Assembly (NCBI GenBank): GCA_010672925.1
Contig: JAAHFP010000013.1
Span: 310,001-374,000, forward strand
Direction of reading: 5' to 3'
Length of the DNA: 64,000 bases
Source: Symploca sp. SIO1C2
GTDB taxonomy: Bacteria; Cyanobacteriota; Cyanobacteriia; Cyanobacteriales; Coleofasciculaceae
Under the pieces are notes generated by a model, which saw only the letters and a program-made list of their open reading frames with translations, had not been told where the DNA came from and did no database searches. The translations under genes and the position numbers were made by a program. Shown here in pieces: positions 42,949 to 52,200 of this stretch. Position 1 is the stretch's first letter; every line of letters begins with the position of its first letter.

Positions 42949-43686
42949 TTAGAGCAGGGTTACACCGCCATCCATCGGCAAAACCACCCCTGTAATATAA
43001 GGATTTGTGATCAAACCTAACACGGCTTGGGCAAACTCTTCTGGTTGTCCTAGGTGCTCCACAGGTAATGCGGTAGTTGCCCACTTTGTCAAGTCCGCTC
43101 TCTCAGACTCACCCTGAGAACTCCAGATACTGCTATCTTCTAGCAATCCAGGAGCAACCACATTAACCCGAATTGGTGAAATTTCTAATGCTAGCGATCG
43201 CCCAAACAGTGCAACTGCACTATTAGCAGCAGCAATTACGGAAATTCCCCCCATTTTTGAAGATTTGAAGATAGTTACACTAGATGTTAGGGTAATCGAG
43301 CCGTTAGGGGCTATATTTTTTAGTGATGCACGTACAGCAAAGAATGTCCCCCAGAATTTCTGCATCGCACCTTGAGCTGTTTCCGTGCTCATCTCTGCTA
43401 AGAGGGAACGGGGCATATTTCTGTCTCCCATAGAGGTTACAACCAAATGATCGAAGTTCCCGATTTCCTCAAAAAAAGCATTGACTGAATCCTCATGCAC
43501 AATGTCTACAGTTTTAGTCTCAATCTCTCCAGGAAGGGACTCCATTGCTTCATTTAATTTGTCTTGTGAGTAGTGGGAAAGTACCACCGATGCTCCAAGT
43601 TCTGCTGTTTTTTTGGCAATTGCTAGGTCAACTCCTGAGTTGATGCCAATAATAACTACTTTCTGCCCTGATAGTGACTCAAACAT
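42949..43686 (-). CDS. Atypical short-chain dehydrogenase, ApdF-like position
   Basis: A 245-residue SDR-fold protein. The nucleotide loop is VVIIGINSGVDLAIA, and further blocks are SMGDRNMP, NGSITLTSSVTIF and RVNVVAPGLLEDS. The catalytic Tyr-x-x-x-Lys is not there: the expected stretch reads SVIAAANSAVALFGRSLALE. It is thus a divergent SDR with a changed or lost redox mechanism. The first 31 codons of the open frame (from 43779) are repeat sequence; ATG 43686, preceded by AAAAAGGAAAAAT, starts MFESLSGQKVV. As last gene of the NRPS operon it occupies the place of the reductase gene apdF in anabaenopeptilide clusters (from memory), so a part in forming the Ahp residue is a reasonable guess. 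Confidence 0.78.
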   Translation of the reverse strand: MFESLSGQKVVIIGINSGVDLAIAKKTAELGASVVLSHYSQDKLNEAMESLPGEIETKTVDIVHEDSVNAFFEEIGNFDHLVVTSMGDRNMPRSLLAEMSTETAQGAMQKFWGTFFAVRASLKNIAPNGSITLTSSVTIFKSSKMGGISVIAAANSAVALFGRSLALEISPIRVNVVAPGLLEDSSIWSSQGESERADLTKWATTALPVEHLGQPEEFAQAVLGLITNPYITGVVLPMDGGVTLL

Positions 43687-43697
43687 AATTTTTCCTT

Positions 43698-43816
43698 TTT
43701 GGATGAGGTACAAAGTGCTTGGTAATTGGGAATTGGGAATTGGGAATTGGGAATGGAGAATTGGGAATAGGCTCACCAAAATTGGATGTACCTTATAAAT
43801 GCGAGAATTGCTATTT
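43698..43816 (-). repeat. Start-codon-associated inverted-repeat element, copy 4
   Basis: Read on the minus strand it begins AAAATAGCAATTCTCGCATT, runs GTACATCCAATTTTGGTGAG (compare 12164-12190), then CCCAATT heptamers, and ends GTACCTCATCC twelve bases before the SDR start. The terminal GAGAAACGCTATA part seen in copies 1-3 is missing. It separates the SDR from the methyltransferase gene. Confidence 0.75.
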
Positions 43817-43838
43817 TAGTGGAAAAATGGGATAAACT

Positions 43839-44612
43839 TTATGGCTTATTCGCAGAAACTAACGCATAACTTAGAGCCCAAGAGCTTAGCAAATTATCGA
43901 TAGCAGTGACATTTGCTTCACAAATTTCTTTATTTATTTCTCCTGCCTGAAATTGTGCTTCCATCCAACCTCTGAGATGGCGGAAGTGCCTTTTCCAGCA
44001 TTCCTCTGTCGCGTCCACTATTTTTATCTGCTCGAATCCTGCTTGTTGGTAAAGATGCTGATAAGCTTCCAGATCTTTGACAGCATTTTCAGCAATGACT
44101 AAATTACCAAAATACTCTGTCTTTTCACAGATAATATCCGCAAGGATAAGACTACCACCGGGCTTCAATACACGACAAGCCTCTTTCAAGAACTTCTCCC
44201 TAGTATCAAAATACAAAGCCGCCTCAACACAGATTATCTGCTCCCATTGATTCTCCTCAAATTTCAACTCCACCGCGTCCATTTCCATGAAGTTACAGTC
44301 TGGTGCATTGACTCGACATCTTTCGAGTTGTTGGCTGGAAATATTGATGCCTACCACATCAGTAGGGGAGTAGTACTTAAGTAGATAATCAGTAGTTGCG
44401 CCTAAACCACAGCCAACATCAAGGATACTTCCTGTTTTCTCTGGCATAAATTCTAAGAGTTTTTCCATAAGATTAAAGCAGGCTTCTTCTTGATTCTGAG
44501 TCTCTGGCAACCAATAGCCTACATTAAAAAACTCATGTTTACCATAGATATTTCTGGTTACCGGATTGAGAATCAACTGATCGATTTGGGTAATAAATTC
44601 TGTTTTATCCAT
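43839..44612 (-). CDS. SAM-dependent methyltransferase of the peptide cluster
   Basis: This is a 257-residue class I methyltransferase with the SAM motif GSILDVGCGLGATTDYLL (about residues 61-78), motif II VVGINISSQQLERC, post-I acidic MEMDAVELKF and motif III RVLKPGGSLILADI. The N-terminal NIYGKHEFFNVGYWLPETQ resembles small-molecule O- or N-methyltransferases. It follows the terminal NRPS by 175 bp on the same strand and lies where apdE sits in the anabaenopeptilide cluster (from memory). The N-methylation of the fourth residue is explained by the domain embedded in the NRPS, so this enzyme may act on a side chain or the acyl/hydroxyacid cap. The target is uncertain. Confidence 0.82.
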   Translation of the reverse strand: MDKTEFITQIDQLILNPVTRNIYGKHEFFNVGYWLPETQNQEEACFNLMEKLLEFMPEKTGSILDVGCGLGATTDYLLKYYSPTDVVGINISSQQLERCRVNAPDCNFMEMDAVELKFEENQWEQIICVEAALYFDTREKFLKEACRVLKPGGSLILADIICEKTEYFGNLVIAENAVKDLEAYQHLYQQAGFEQIKIVDATEECWKRHFRHLRGWMEAQFQAGEINKEICEANVTAIDNLLSSWALSYALVSANKP

Positions 44613-44658
44613 TTTTTCCTAAGGTTTGTAATTTATAAAAACCGCCCAGGCGCTTAGG

Positions 44659-44680
44659 ACAAGGGGCTTAAGCCCCTTGT
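44659..44680. repeat. GGGGCTTAAGCCCC hairpin, perfect copy
   Basis: ACAAGGGGCTT followed by AAGCCCCTTGT is a perfect 22-bp palindrome in the gap between the terminal NRPS and the methyltransferase gene, flanked by GTTAA. It may weaken read-through in the operon. Confidence 0.8.
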
Positions 44681-44787
44681 TAATTTGCCGTACATGAGAA
44701 TGTCTTAGCCGTCCTGGCGACTGCTATCATTTTCCAATGGCAAATGACAAACAACAAGTTTATCAATTCGACCTTCTCCATTCTTAA

Positions 44788-47700
44788 TTAAATCGCCTGC
44801 TCAATACAAGCTTTTAACTGTTGGGCTAAAACTTGGACATGGGGTTCCGCCGTAATTGTGACATGATTTCCCAATACAAAATGGATATCCATTGGTTCTG
44901 TAGAAAACTCGCTCCAACCCAAGGAAAAATCTTCTGAATTTTCAGATACTAACTCCCTATTAGGATCGTCTGGCAGATCCTCATTGGCACGTATAATCGT
45001 CAGTTTACCAGGATACATACCTTGTGGTACATAATCAACCAGACATAAGCAACTATTTTTATAAGCTTGGACGATATTTATCAGTTCTGTTGTTTCAGCA
45101 TTCGGAGGCAGCATATTAGCCATTTTGAAATAGTGTAGAACATATTTTAGTTGCTCCTCCACTGTTAAAGGCTGGAGAGTTTCGTAGGAAATATCTACAT
45201 CCTTGTCTAAATAAACTTTTATGCCTTTACTCACCTCCGCCAGCCACCTGGCGTGATCCCAATCAAGATAATCAAGTAGTATTTGCTTATCTTTATAAGT
45301 TGGTGCGGAAGAATCAACAATTGCCAGTAAAGCTACTTTCTGTCCCTGCTGATATAACTGTTTGCCCATTTCAAAAGCAACGTTTCCTCCATAGGAATGT
45401 CCACCTAAAAAGTATGGTCCCTGGGGCTGGACAGCTTGCATGGCTTCAATGTAAATCCTAGCCATATCCTCAATACGAGTAATCGACCCTAATTCCTGAT
45501 ACAGATTGTTTTCAAAACTGTAGAAGGGTTGCTCTTCTCCTAAATAACGTCCTAAGTGATAGAAGTAAAAAGGTCTACCTCCCGCACCAGGGACACAGAA
45601 GAAAGGTAAGTTGGAACCTTGGGGCTGAATGGCAACCAAACAAGACGGAGAAGAGTCATCCGAGTCAGTTTCCATAATTGTTGCCAACTGTTCAATGGTG
45701 GGGTTCTGGAATAACCTGACTAAAGGAATATCTTTGCCCAATTGTTGCTTAATTTGAGTCATTAAGTAGGATGCTAACAGGGAATGGCCACCGAGTTCAA
45801 AAAAGTTATCTTGTACCCCAATCTTGTCAAGTTTCAGCACCTTTGACCAAAGTTGTACCAGTTGCAATTCTAATTGGTTACGCGCTTCCACAAATGTCTC
45901 CCAGTCAATACTGTTAGACGGTGCTTTCAAGGCGCGGCGGTCTACTTTACCATTCGGCGTGAGAGGTAGTGACTCTAGAATCATCAAAGCCGATGGTATC
46001 ATGTAACCTGGAAGTTTATGGGTCAGGAACTGACGCAATGTGCTGGTAGTGAGTGTGACTTCTGGTTGCGGTACGACATAGGCAACTACACGCTTTTCCC
46101 TTGGAGTATCTTCCCTAACAATGACACAAGCAACTTGTACATCTTCATGTTGGCTCAGTACTGCTTCAATTTCCCCCAACTCTATGCGGAAACCCCGGAT
46201 TTTTACCTGATGATCAATCCGTCCTAAAAATTCAAGGTTACCGTCAGGTAGATAACGGGCTAAATCTCCAGTTTTATAGAGGCGAGAATCTGAATCAGTG
46301 CTCAATGGATTAGGGTCTGTTTTCAGACTGTCGGAGGGCAAAGCATTTTGATTGTCTAACTTGGATTTATCCGATAAATTATCCCCCAAATGCTTTGCCC
46401 CTACATCAGATTTTTGACTTTGAAGACATGCCCTAGAGATAAACTTTTCCTGGGTTAACTCAGGACGGTTGAGATAACCTCGCGCCAATCCTGCACCCCC
46501 AATATGTAATTCCCCTGGTACACCCATAGGAACCGGTTGTAGATATTCGTCTAGGATATAAATTTGTGTATTGGCAATAGGACGACCAATGGAAATTGAC
46601 TCTATCTTCGTCTCCAGTTGTCGAGGAATTGGATAACAACAGGTAAACGTCGTGTTTTCTGTTGGGCCATATCCATTAATAATTGTTGTCAATGGTAGAG
46701 TCTCAAGGGCTTTCTGAACGTGAACTACTGAAAGTGCTTCTCCACCAATGAGTAGTTGTTGAATTCCTGACAATGCTTGAGGGTCATCATCCACAATCGA
46801 GTTAAATAAAGCAGCTGTCAGCCATAAAATTGTGATGCCATGTTTGTGGATTTCGTCCCTGAGATTGTCAGCAGTAGGAATATGTTCTGGGAATAAAACG
46901 CATCGAGCACCGTGTAACAAAGCCCCCCAAATCTCGAATGTAGAAGCATCAAAAGAAATTGGAGCCATCTGAAGAAATCTTTGTGTTTCATCTAGATGAG
47001 CATAGTCAACACCAAACAAAAGACGATTAACGCCACGATGAACTACTTCAACACCTTTGGGTTTTCCCGTAGAACCAGAAGTATAAATCACATAAGCTAA
47101 ATTTTCTCCACTGACTCTGCTGTGGAGATTATCGTGATTAGCTTGCTCAATTGTCTGCCAGTTAGTATCTAAACAGACGATACGCCCTTGATTTTGCTCA
47201 AGTAAAGATGTTGCAGACAACGTCTCTAGGAATTTTTCTTGAGTCAACAACACTGTTACCTGAGTATCTTCCAGCATAAAACTTAAACGCTCTTGGGGAT
47301 ACTCTGGGTCAAGGGGAACATAGGCTCCCCCGGCTTTGAGAATGCCCAACATTCCCACCAACATTTCTAAGGAACGTTCGACACATAGCCCCACCAGCCT
47401 ATCAGCTTCCACACCTAAGGAACGTAAATAGTGGGCTAACTGATTGGCACGACAATTCAATTCACGGTAAGTTAGATATTGATTTTGGTAGACAAGAGCG
47501 ATCGCGTCGGGAGTCCGTTCAACTTGTTCCTCAAACAACTGATGAATAGACTTATCCTGGGGATAGTCTGTTTGAGTATTGTTCCACTCCACCAACAATT
47601 GATGTCTTTCTGCTGGACTCAATAGGGGTATTTCGGCAACTCGTACTTCGGGATTTGCTACCACAGCCTGGAGTACCGCTTGAAAATGTTGAGCAATGCG

Positions 47701-49152
47701 AGTAACAGTAGCTTTATCAAACAAATCACTATTGTAAGACCAAACCCCCTCTAACCCCTCTGGCATCTCCCAAATAATTACTTCTAGGTCAAATCTAGCT
47801 CTGATATCAACAGGCAAAGGCAGACTCTCCATAGCTAAATCTGATAAACTGCCCTCTGACTGGGGAGCATTCTGGAGGGAAAACAGCACCTGTACCAGCG
47901 GATTGCGACTCAAATCTCGATCCGGCTGTAACTTTTCCACTAACATCTCAAAGGGCAATTCTTGGTGAGCATAGGCTGAGAGGGTAGTTTGCCTGACTTG
48001 AGCCAAGAAGTCTTTAAAGCTGGGATTACCAGAAAGATTGCCCCTCAAGGCTAGGGTATTGGCAAAAAATCCGATTAACCCTTCCACACTCTTGTTGGTG
48101 CGATTGGCAATAGGAGAACCAACAACCAAATCTGACTGATTGCTATGACGAGAAAGGGTAACAAAAAAAGCAGCCAGTAGGGTCATAAACAAGGTAGTTT
48201 CTGCATCCTGGCTCAGTTGCTTGAGGCTTTGAGTTAATTCCTGAGCCAGTGGCAAACCCTCAGCTGCCCCTTGGAAAGTCTGAACTGGGGGACGGGGGTG
48301 ATCCGTCGGCAATTCCACAACGGGAGGAGCATCCGCTAACTGATTCTGCCAGTAATTGAGTTGCCGTTCAAGAACTTCCCCGGTTAGCCACTGACGTTGC
48401 CACAGGGCAAAGTCAGCATATTGGATGGGTAATTCTGGGAGTGGGGAAGGTAGTCCTTGAGAGAAGGCTGCATATAGCTTAGACAACTCACTAAAGAAGA
48501 TATTCAAAGACCAACCATCATAGATGATATGATGCATCTTCAATAGCAGTACATGTTCGAGGGCACTCAGTTTGAGCAGGGTAAATTCTACTGGGGATTC
48601 CCTCGCCAAATCAAAGGACTTAGCAGCAAGAGACTTTGCCATCTGTTGAATTTGAGCCGTTTGTTCCTCAGCAGACAAGTCCTGCAAATCCTGGATAGGT
48701 AATCTTAAAGCAGTAGGGTCAGCAATTTGTTGAATAGCTTCCCCGTCTACCATAGGAAATGTGGTTCTGAGAATTTCATGACGGCAAACCAGTCCACTCA
48801 GACTTTTCTCTAGGGCAACAATATCAAGTACACCCTCTAACCGCAGCGCCTCCAGCATATTGTAAGACTGACTATCGGGGGAGAGTTGGTGCAGAAACCA
48901 GAGTCGTTGTTGGGCAAAAGATAGAGGAATCCGATGATCCCGTGACATCGGCATAATAGCTGATTCAGCTGCTCTAGAGGTTGCCTTCGCTTGCTGGAAA
49001 AAGGAAATAATTTCAGATTTTCTCGTTCCAATTTCTTGCTTAATTTCGGATGTCATTGCCCCCTTAGGTGCATGATATTTGAGTTTCTCTTCTTCCAGCC
49101 AAAGTTTGATCTCTAAACTATTTAAATAGGACAAAAATTCTACGACTTTCAT
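44788..49152 (-). CDS. Terminal NRPS: docking-C-A(Val)-PCP-TE
   Basis: The 1454-residue last synthetase adds one residue and releases the product. Residues 1-55 form a TubC-type docking domain (MKVVEFLSYLNSLEIKLWLE). C domain ~75-500 has active site HHIIYDGWS. A domain ~545-1075 (YVIYTSGSTGKPKG, NGYGPTENTTF, YKTGDLARYLPDG, NGKVDRRAL) reads DAFWLGGTFK, a Val code. PCP has DNFFELGGHSLL (Ser ~1121). The thioesterase at ~1170-1454 carries GGHSYGG with the catalytic Ser and a late His (LGNHVTI); it is expected to close the lactone on Thr. The open frame reaches 49230, but 49152 has GGGAGG 10 bases upstream and starts the docking domain. Residues ~905-955, between core motifs A6 and A7, are a palindromic repeat read in frame. 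Confidence 0.93.
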   Translation of the reverse strand: MKVVEFLSYLNSLEIKLWLEEEKLKYHAPKGAMTSEIKQEIGTRKSEIISFFQQAKATSRAAESAIMPMSRDHRIPLSFAQQRLWFLHQLSPDSQSYNMLEALRLEGVLDIVALEKSLSGLVCRHEILRTTFPMVDGEAIQQIADPTALRLPIQDLQDLSAEEQTAQIQQMAKSLAAKSFDLARESPVEFTLLKLSALEHVLLLKMHHIIYDGWSLNIFFSELSKLYAAFSQGLPSPLPELPIQYADFALWQRQWLTGEVLERQLNYWQNQLADAPPVVELPTDHPRPPVQTFQGAAEGLPLAQELTQSLKQLSQDAETTLFMTLLAAFFVTLSRHSNQSDLVVGSPIANRTNKSVEGLIGFFANTLALRGNLSGNPSFKDFLAQVRQTTLSAYAHQELPFEMLVEKLQPDRDLSRNPLVQVLFSLQNAPQSEGSLSDLAMESLPLPVDIRARFDLEVIIWEMPEGLEGVWSYNSDLFDKATVTRIAQHFQAVLQAVVANPEVRVAEIPLLSPAERHQLLVEWNNTQTDYPQDKSIHQLFEEQVERTPDAIALVYQNQYLTYRELNCRANQLAHYLRSLGVEADRLVGLCVERSLEMLVGMLGILKAGGAYVPLDPEYPQERLSFMLEDTQVTVLLTQEKFLETLSATSLLEQNQGRIVCLDTNWQTIEQANHDNLHSRVSGENLAYVIYTSGSTGKPKGVEVVHRGVNRLLFGVDYAHLDETQRFLQMAPISFDASTFEIWGALLHGARCVLFPEHIPTADNLRDEIHKHGITILWLTAALFNSIVDDDPQALSGIQQLLIGGEALSVVHVQKALETLPLTTIINGYGPTENTTFTCCYPIPRQLETKIESISIGRPIANTQIYILDEYLQPVPMGVPGELHIGGAGLARGYLNRPELTQEKFISRACLQSQKSDVGAKHLGDNLSDKSKLDNQNALPSDSLKTDPNPLSTDSDSRLYKTGDLARYLPDGNLEFLGRIDHQVKIRGFRIELGEIEAVLSQHEDVQVACVIVREDTPREKRVVAYVVPQPEVTLTTSTLRQFLTHKLPGYMIPSALMILESLPLTPNGKVDRRALKAPSNSIDWETFVEARNQLELQLVQLWSKVLKLDKIGVQDNFFELGGHSLLASYLMTQIKQQLGKDIPLVRLFQNPTIEQLATIMETDSDDSSPSCLVAIQPQGSNLPFFCVPGAGGRPFYFYHLGRYLGEEQPFYSFENNLYQELGSITRIEDMARIYIEAMQAVQPQGPYFLGGHSYGGNVAFEMGKQLYQQGQKVALLAIVDSSAPTYKDKQILLDYLDWDHARWLAEVSKGIKVYLDKDVDISYETLQPLTVEEQLKYVLHYFKMANMLPPNAETTELINIVQAYKNSCLCLVDYVPQGMYPGKLTIIRANEDLPDDPNRELVSENSEDFSLGWSEFSTEPMDIHFVLGNHVTITAEPHVQVLAQQLKACIEQAI
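46310..46412 (-). repeat. GGGC-AGCATTT palindromic element inside the Val module
   Basis: GGGCAAAGCATTTTG (46336-46350) pairs with CCAAATGCTTTGCCCCTACA (46386-46405). TCAGA-type flanks and the surrounding bases match 56765-56890. It is translated (minus strand) as KSDVGAKHLGDNLS ... PSDSLKTDPNP, without disturbing the A-domain motifs either side. Confidence 0.88.
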
Positions 49153-49231
49153 CTGCCAATTGCCTCCCAAAGTTTTTAATGATTGAGATGAGACCAAATC
49201 CGGTATGACATAGACCCGTTGTGTCCACATT

Positions 49232-49259
49232 GTAGAGACGTTGCATGCAACGTCTCTAC
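49232..49259. repeat. Perfect 28-bp palindrome between the NRPS genes
   Basis: GTAGAGACGTTGCA followed by its exact reverse complement, ending one base before the TAA of the large NRPS gene. The same palindrome is read in frame at 52455-52482. It may form a hairpin in the operon mRNA. Confidence 0.9.
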
Positions 49260-52200
49260 TTATAATTCACCTTCCTCATAGTCATCTGGTATTTCTGCAA
49301 AGGAAGGTTGAGGATTTTGTACCATTTCCAGCACCTCAATATTTTGAGCCAAGCTAGCTACAGTCGGATACTCCAGAAAATTTTGTAAGGACAATTCCAC
49401 CGAGAAAATATCACTTAAGCGAGAAATCACTTGAGTTGCCAGGAGGGAATGACCCCCAAGTTCAAAGAAATTGTCCTTAACTCCAATGCGTTCAATACCC
49501 AAAACTTCACTCCAGATTTGAACCAGTTGAGCTTCAATGGGGTTGCGAGGTAGAGTAAAGCCAGTAGAAAGATTTCGAGTCGCGGTATCTGGTTTTGGCA
49601 GTGCTTTACGATCCACTTTGCCATTGGGGGTCAGAGGCAACGCATTGAGCAGGACAAAAGCCTGGGGCATCATATAATTGGGCAGCTTTTGTTGCACAAA
49701 CTGACGAACCTGTGGCACTAGTTTTTGAACTAATTTGCCGTAGAGGGGATTGTTGGTATAGTCAGTCCAAGGTTTAGCCGTGACAGTATCACTATCCCAA
49801 AAAGCAATTGGAGTTGAACCATTGCGGCAGAAGACCAGATCATAACAACCATCCTGACTACTTTCCCACCAACTCAGGTACACCTTGTAGCCCAAATTCT
49901 GCCCTAGTTCCCAAAGCTGTTCAGGATTAATGCCAGTAGTTGGTTGTTGTGGGAGTAATCCCCGTAGTTGGCTCACTGTCTCGACAGCTGGCGGTTCTGC
50001 CAACCATTGCCAAATCTGTAATGCTTGCTGTACCCTTTGGTTTGGCACACCCCGAATCCCTAGTAATTCTGGTTGCTCTTGTTGGAGTTGACTTTTAATT
50101 TGTGTCAACGAAAGTTGGTCTAATTGCCAATTGCACCAGGGAACAACACTAGTTGGAATCTGACTACCGATATGAAGAGTAACATCATAGCGGAATTGGG
50201 TTAATTCATTATTCTCAGCATAGCCTCGTTTAGGCTCAATCTCAATTGAAGTAATTTGAGGAAAACGGGTTTGGAGAGCAAGGAAGAACCTGGGGTCAAT
50301 CACCAATTCTTCTTCAGCAGTCACACTCTGATGAACCTGCTGCTGCCATTGCTCAACAGTTGTATCGGCAGCTAATCGAGATAACTGCACTGCTGCATGA
50401 TAGGGTTCCAGTAATGGCAAACTGCGGACATCCCCAACAAAGATTGTACCGTGATTGCTAATTGTGGCGATCGCTCCATCTAGAACTTGCAGCAAATACT
50501 CAACACTAGGGAAATATTGCACAACTGAATTCAAAACTATCGTGTCGAATTCTGCTGGAGGAATATCTGTAAAGTTATCCGCCATGCGGTGCAGCAGTCG
50601 CACTTGTGCTAAACCCTGACTTTGACAAATTTGTTCAACGTTTTGTAAAGCAGCGCTGGAATAATCCGCACCCCAATACTTCTGGCAGTTGGGAGCAATA
50701 CGAGATAGGAGTAAGCCAGTTCCACAACCAATTTCTAAGACTCGTTGCGGTGACAAAGACAGAATCCGGCTGACGGTACTGTCAACCCACTCCTGCATTT
50801 CCTCCGCAGGAATTGGCTGCCCGGTATAACTGCTATTCCAACCGCTAATATTAAAGGTAGGGTCATCAGTCGCAGTTTGAGGTTGACCATAGGCTTGTTC
50901 ATAGAGCATTTGCCAGTCGCTGAGGTATTCACTCTCCCATTGAGCCACCTGCTGGGGTAATACCTGGTTGTTGAGAGCAGGAACCAGGTAAGACACCAAA
51001 TTTTTGTCCCCTATCGTATCAACCTGGGCAACTACAACCGCCTCCTGTACTAAGGGGTGTTGGCTTACCACCGCTTCAATTTCCCCTAACTCAATCCGGA
51101 AGCCGCGAATTTTAACTTGATTGTCGATCCGTCCCAAGAATTCAATCTGGCCATCGGGAAGATAACGCGCCAAATCTCCCGTTTTATATAATTTTGAACT
51201 TTGAATTTTTAATTTTGAATTATCAAACGGATGAGGAATAAATTTCTCTTGAGTCAATTCAGGGCGATTGAGATAACCTCGTGCTAATCCAGCGCCACCA
51301 ATGTGCAACTCTCCAGGTACACCAATCGGTACTAGCTGTAACTGGGCATCTAAAATATAAACTTGGACATTGGTAATGGCACGACCAATTGTCACTTTCT
51401 CATCAATTGGCGTGCATTTTGCGATCGTTGCACAGACGCTGGCTTCAGTTGGTCCATAAGCATTGAAGAAGTTTCGCCCAACAGACCATTGTTTGACCAA
51501 TTCAGGAGAACAAGCTTCTCCCGCCACAATAATAGTTTGCAGTTGTGGTAGTTCTTCCTTAGGTAGGACTGCTAGTGCTGATGGGGGTAGAGTAATATGA
51601 GTAATGCCATCATCCCGTAACCGCTCAATTAACGGCTGACCTGGCATAAGAGCATCTTTTGTCCCTAAATAAAGTGTTGCCCCTGCTCCCAAACTCATCA
51701 AGATTTCTGAGATACAAGCATCAAAACTAAAGGAAGCAAACTGGAGCACCCGACTTTCCGGTTCCACACCAAAACTCTGAATTTGAGCCTGAGCCAAATT
51801 ACACAATCCTTGATGTTCTACCATCACTCCTTTGGGTTTACCGGTAGAACCGGAAGTGTAAATCACATTCGCTAGGTTAGAAGCTGTAACAACCCCAGTC
51901 AGATTCTCCTGGCTGTTTTTGGCAATTTCCAGATTCTCGAAGGCAGGAGGCAGGAAGCAGAACCCACCCCTAACCCCTCCAAGGAGGGGAACAGGAGGTT
52001 CTGAGGAAAGCTGACTTGTTTCTCCTATGCCATTGGGGGCGCAGGGATCTCCTGGGGAGTCCCCTAACAAAATAGGTTGAGCTTGATGTTGAGGTAGTTT
52101 ATCTAGAAGTTGCTCTTGAGTCAGCAACAGGGAAACTTGGCTGTCCTCTAACATATAGCTCAAACGATCGCTTGGATATTCAGGGTCAAGGGGAACATAA

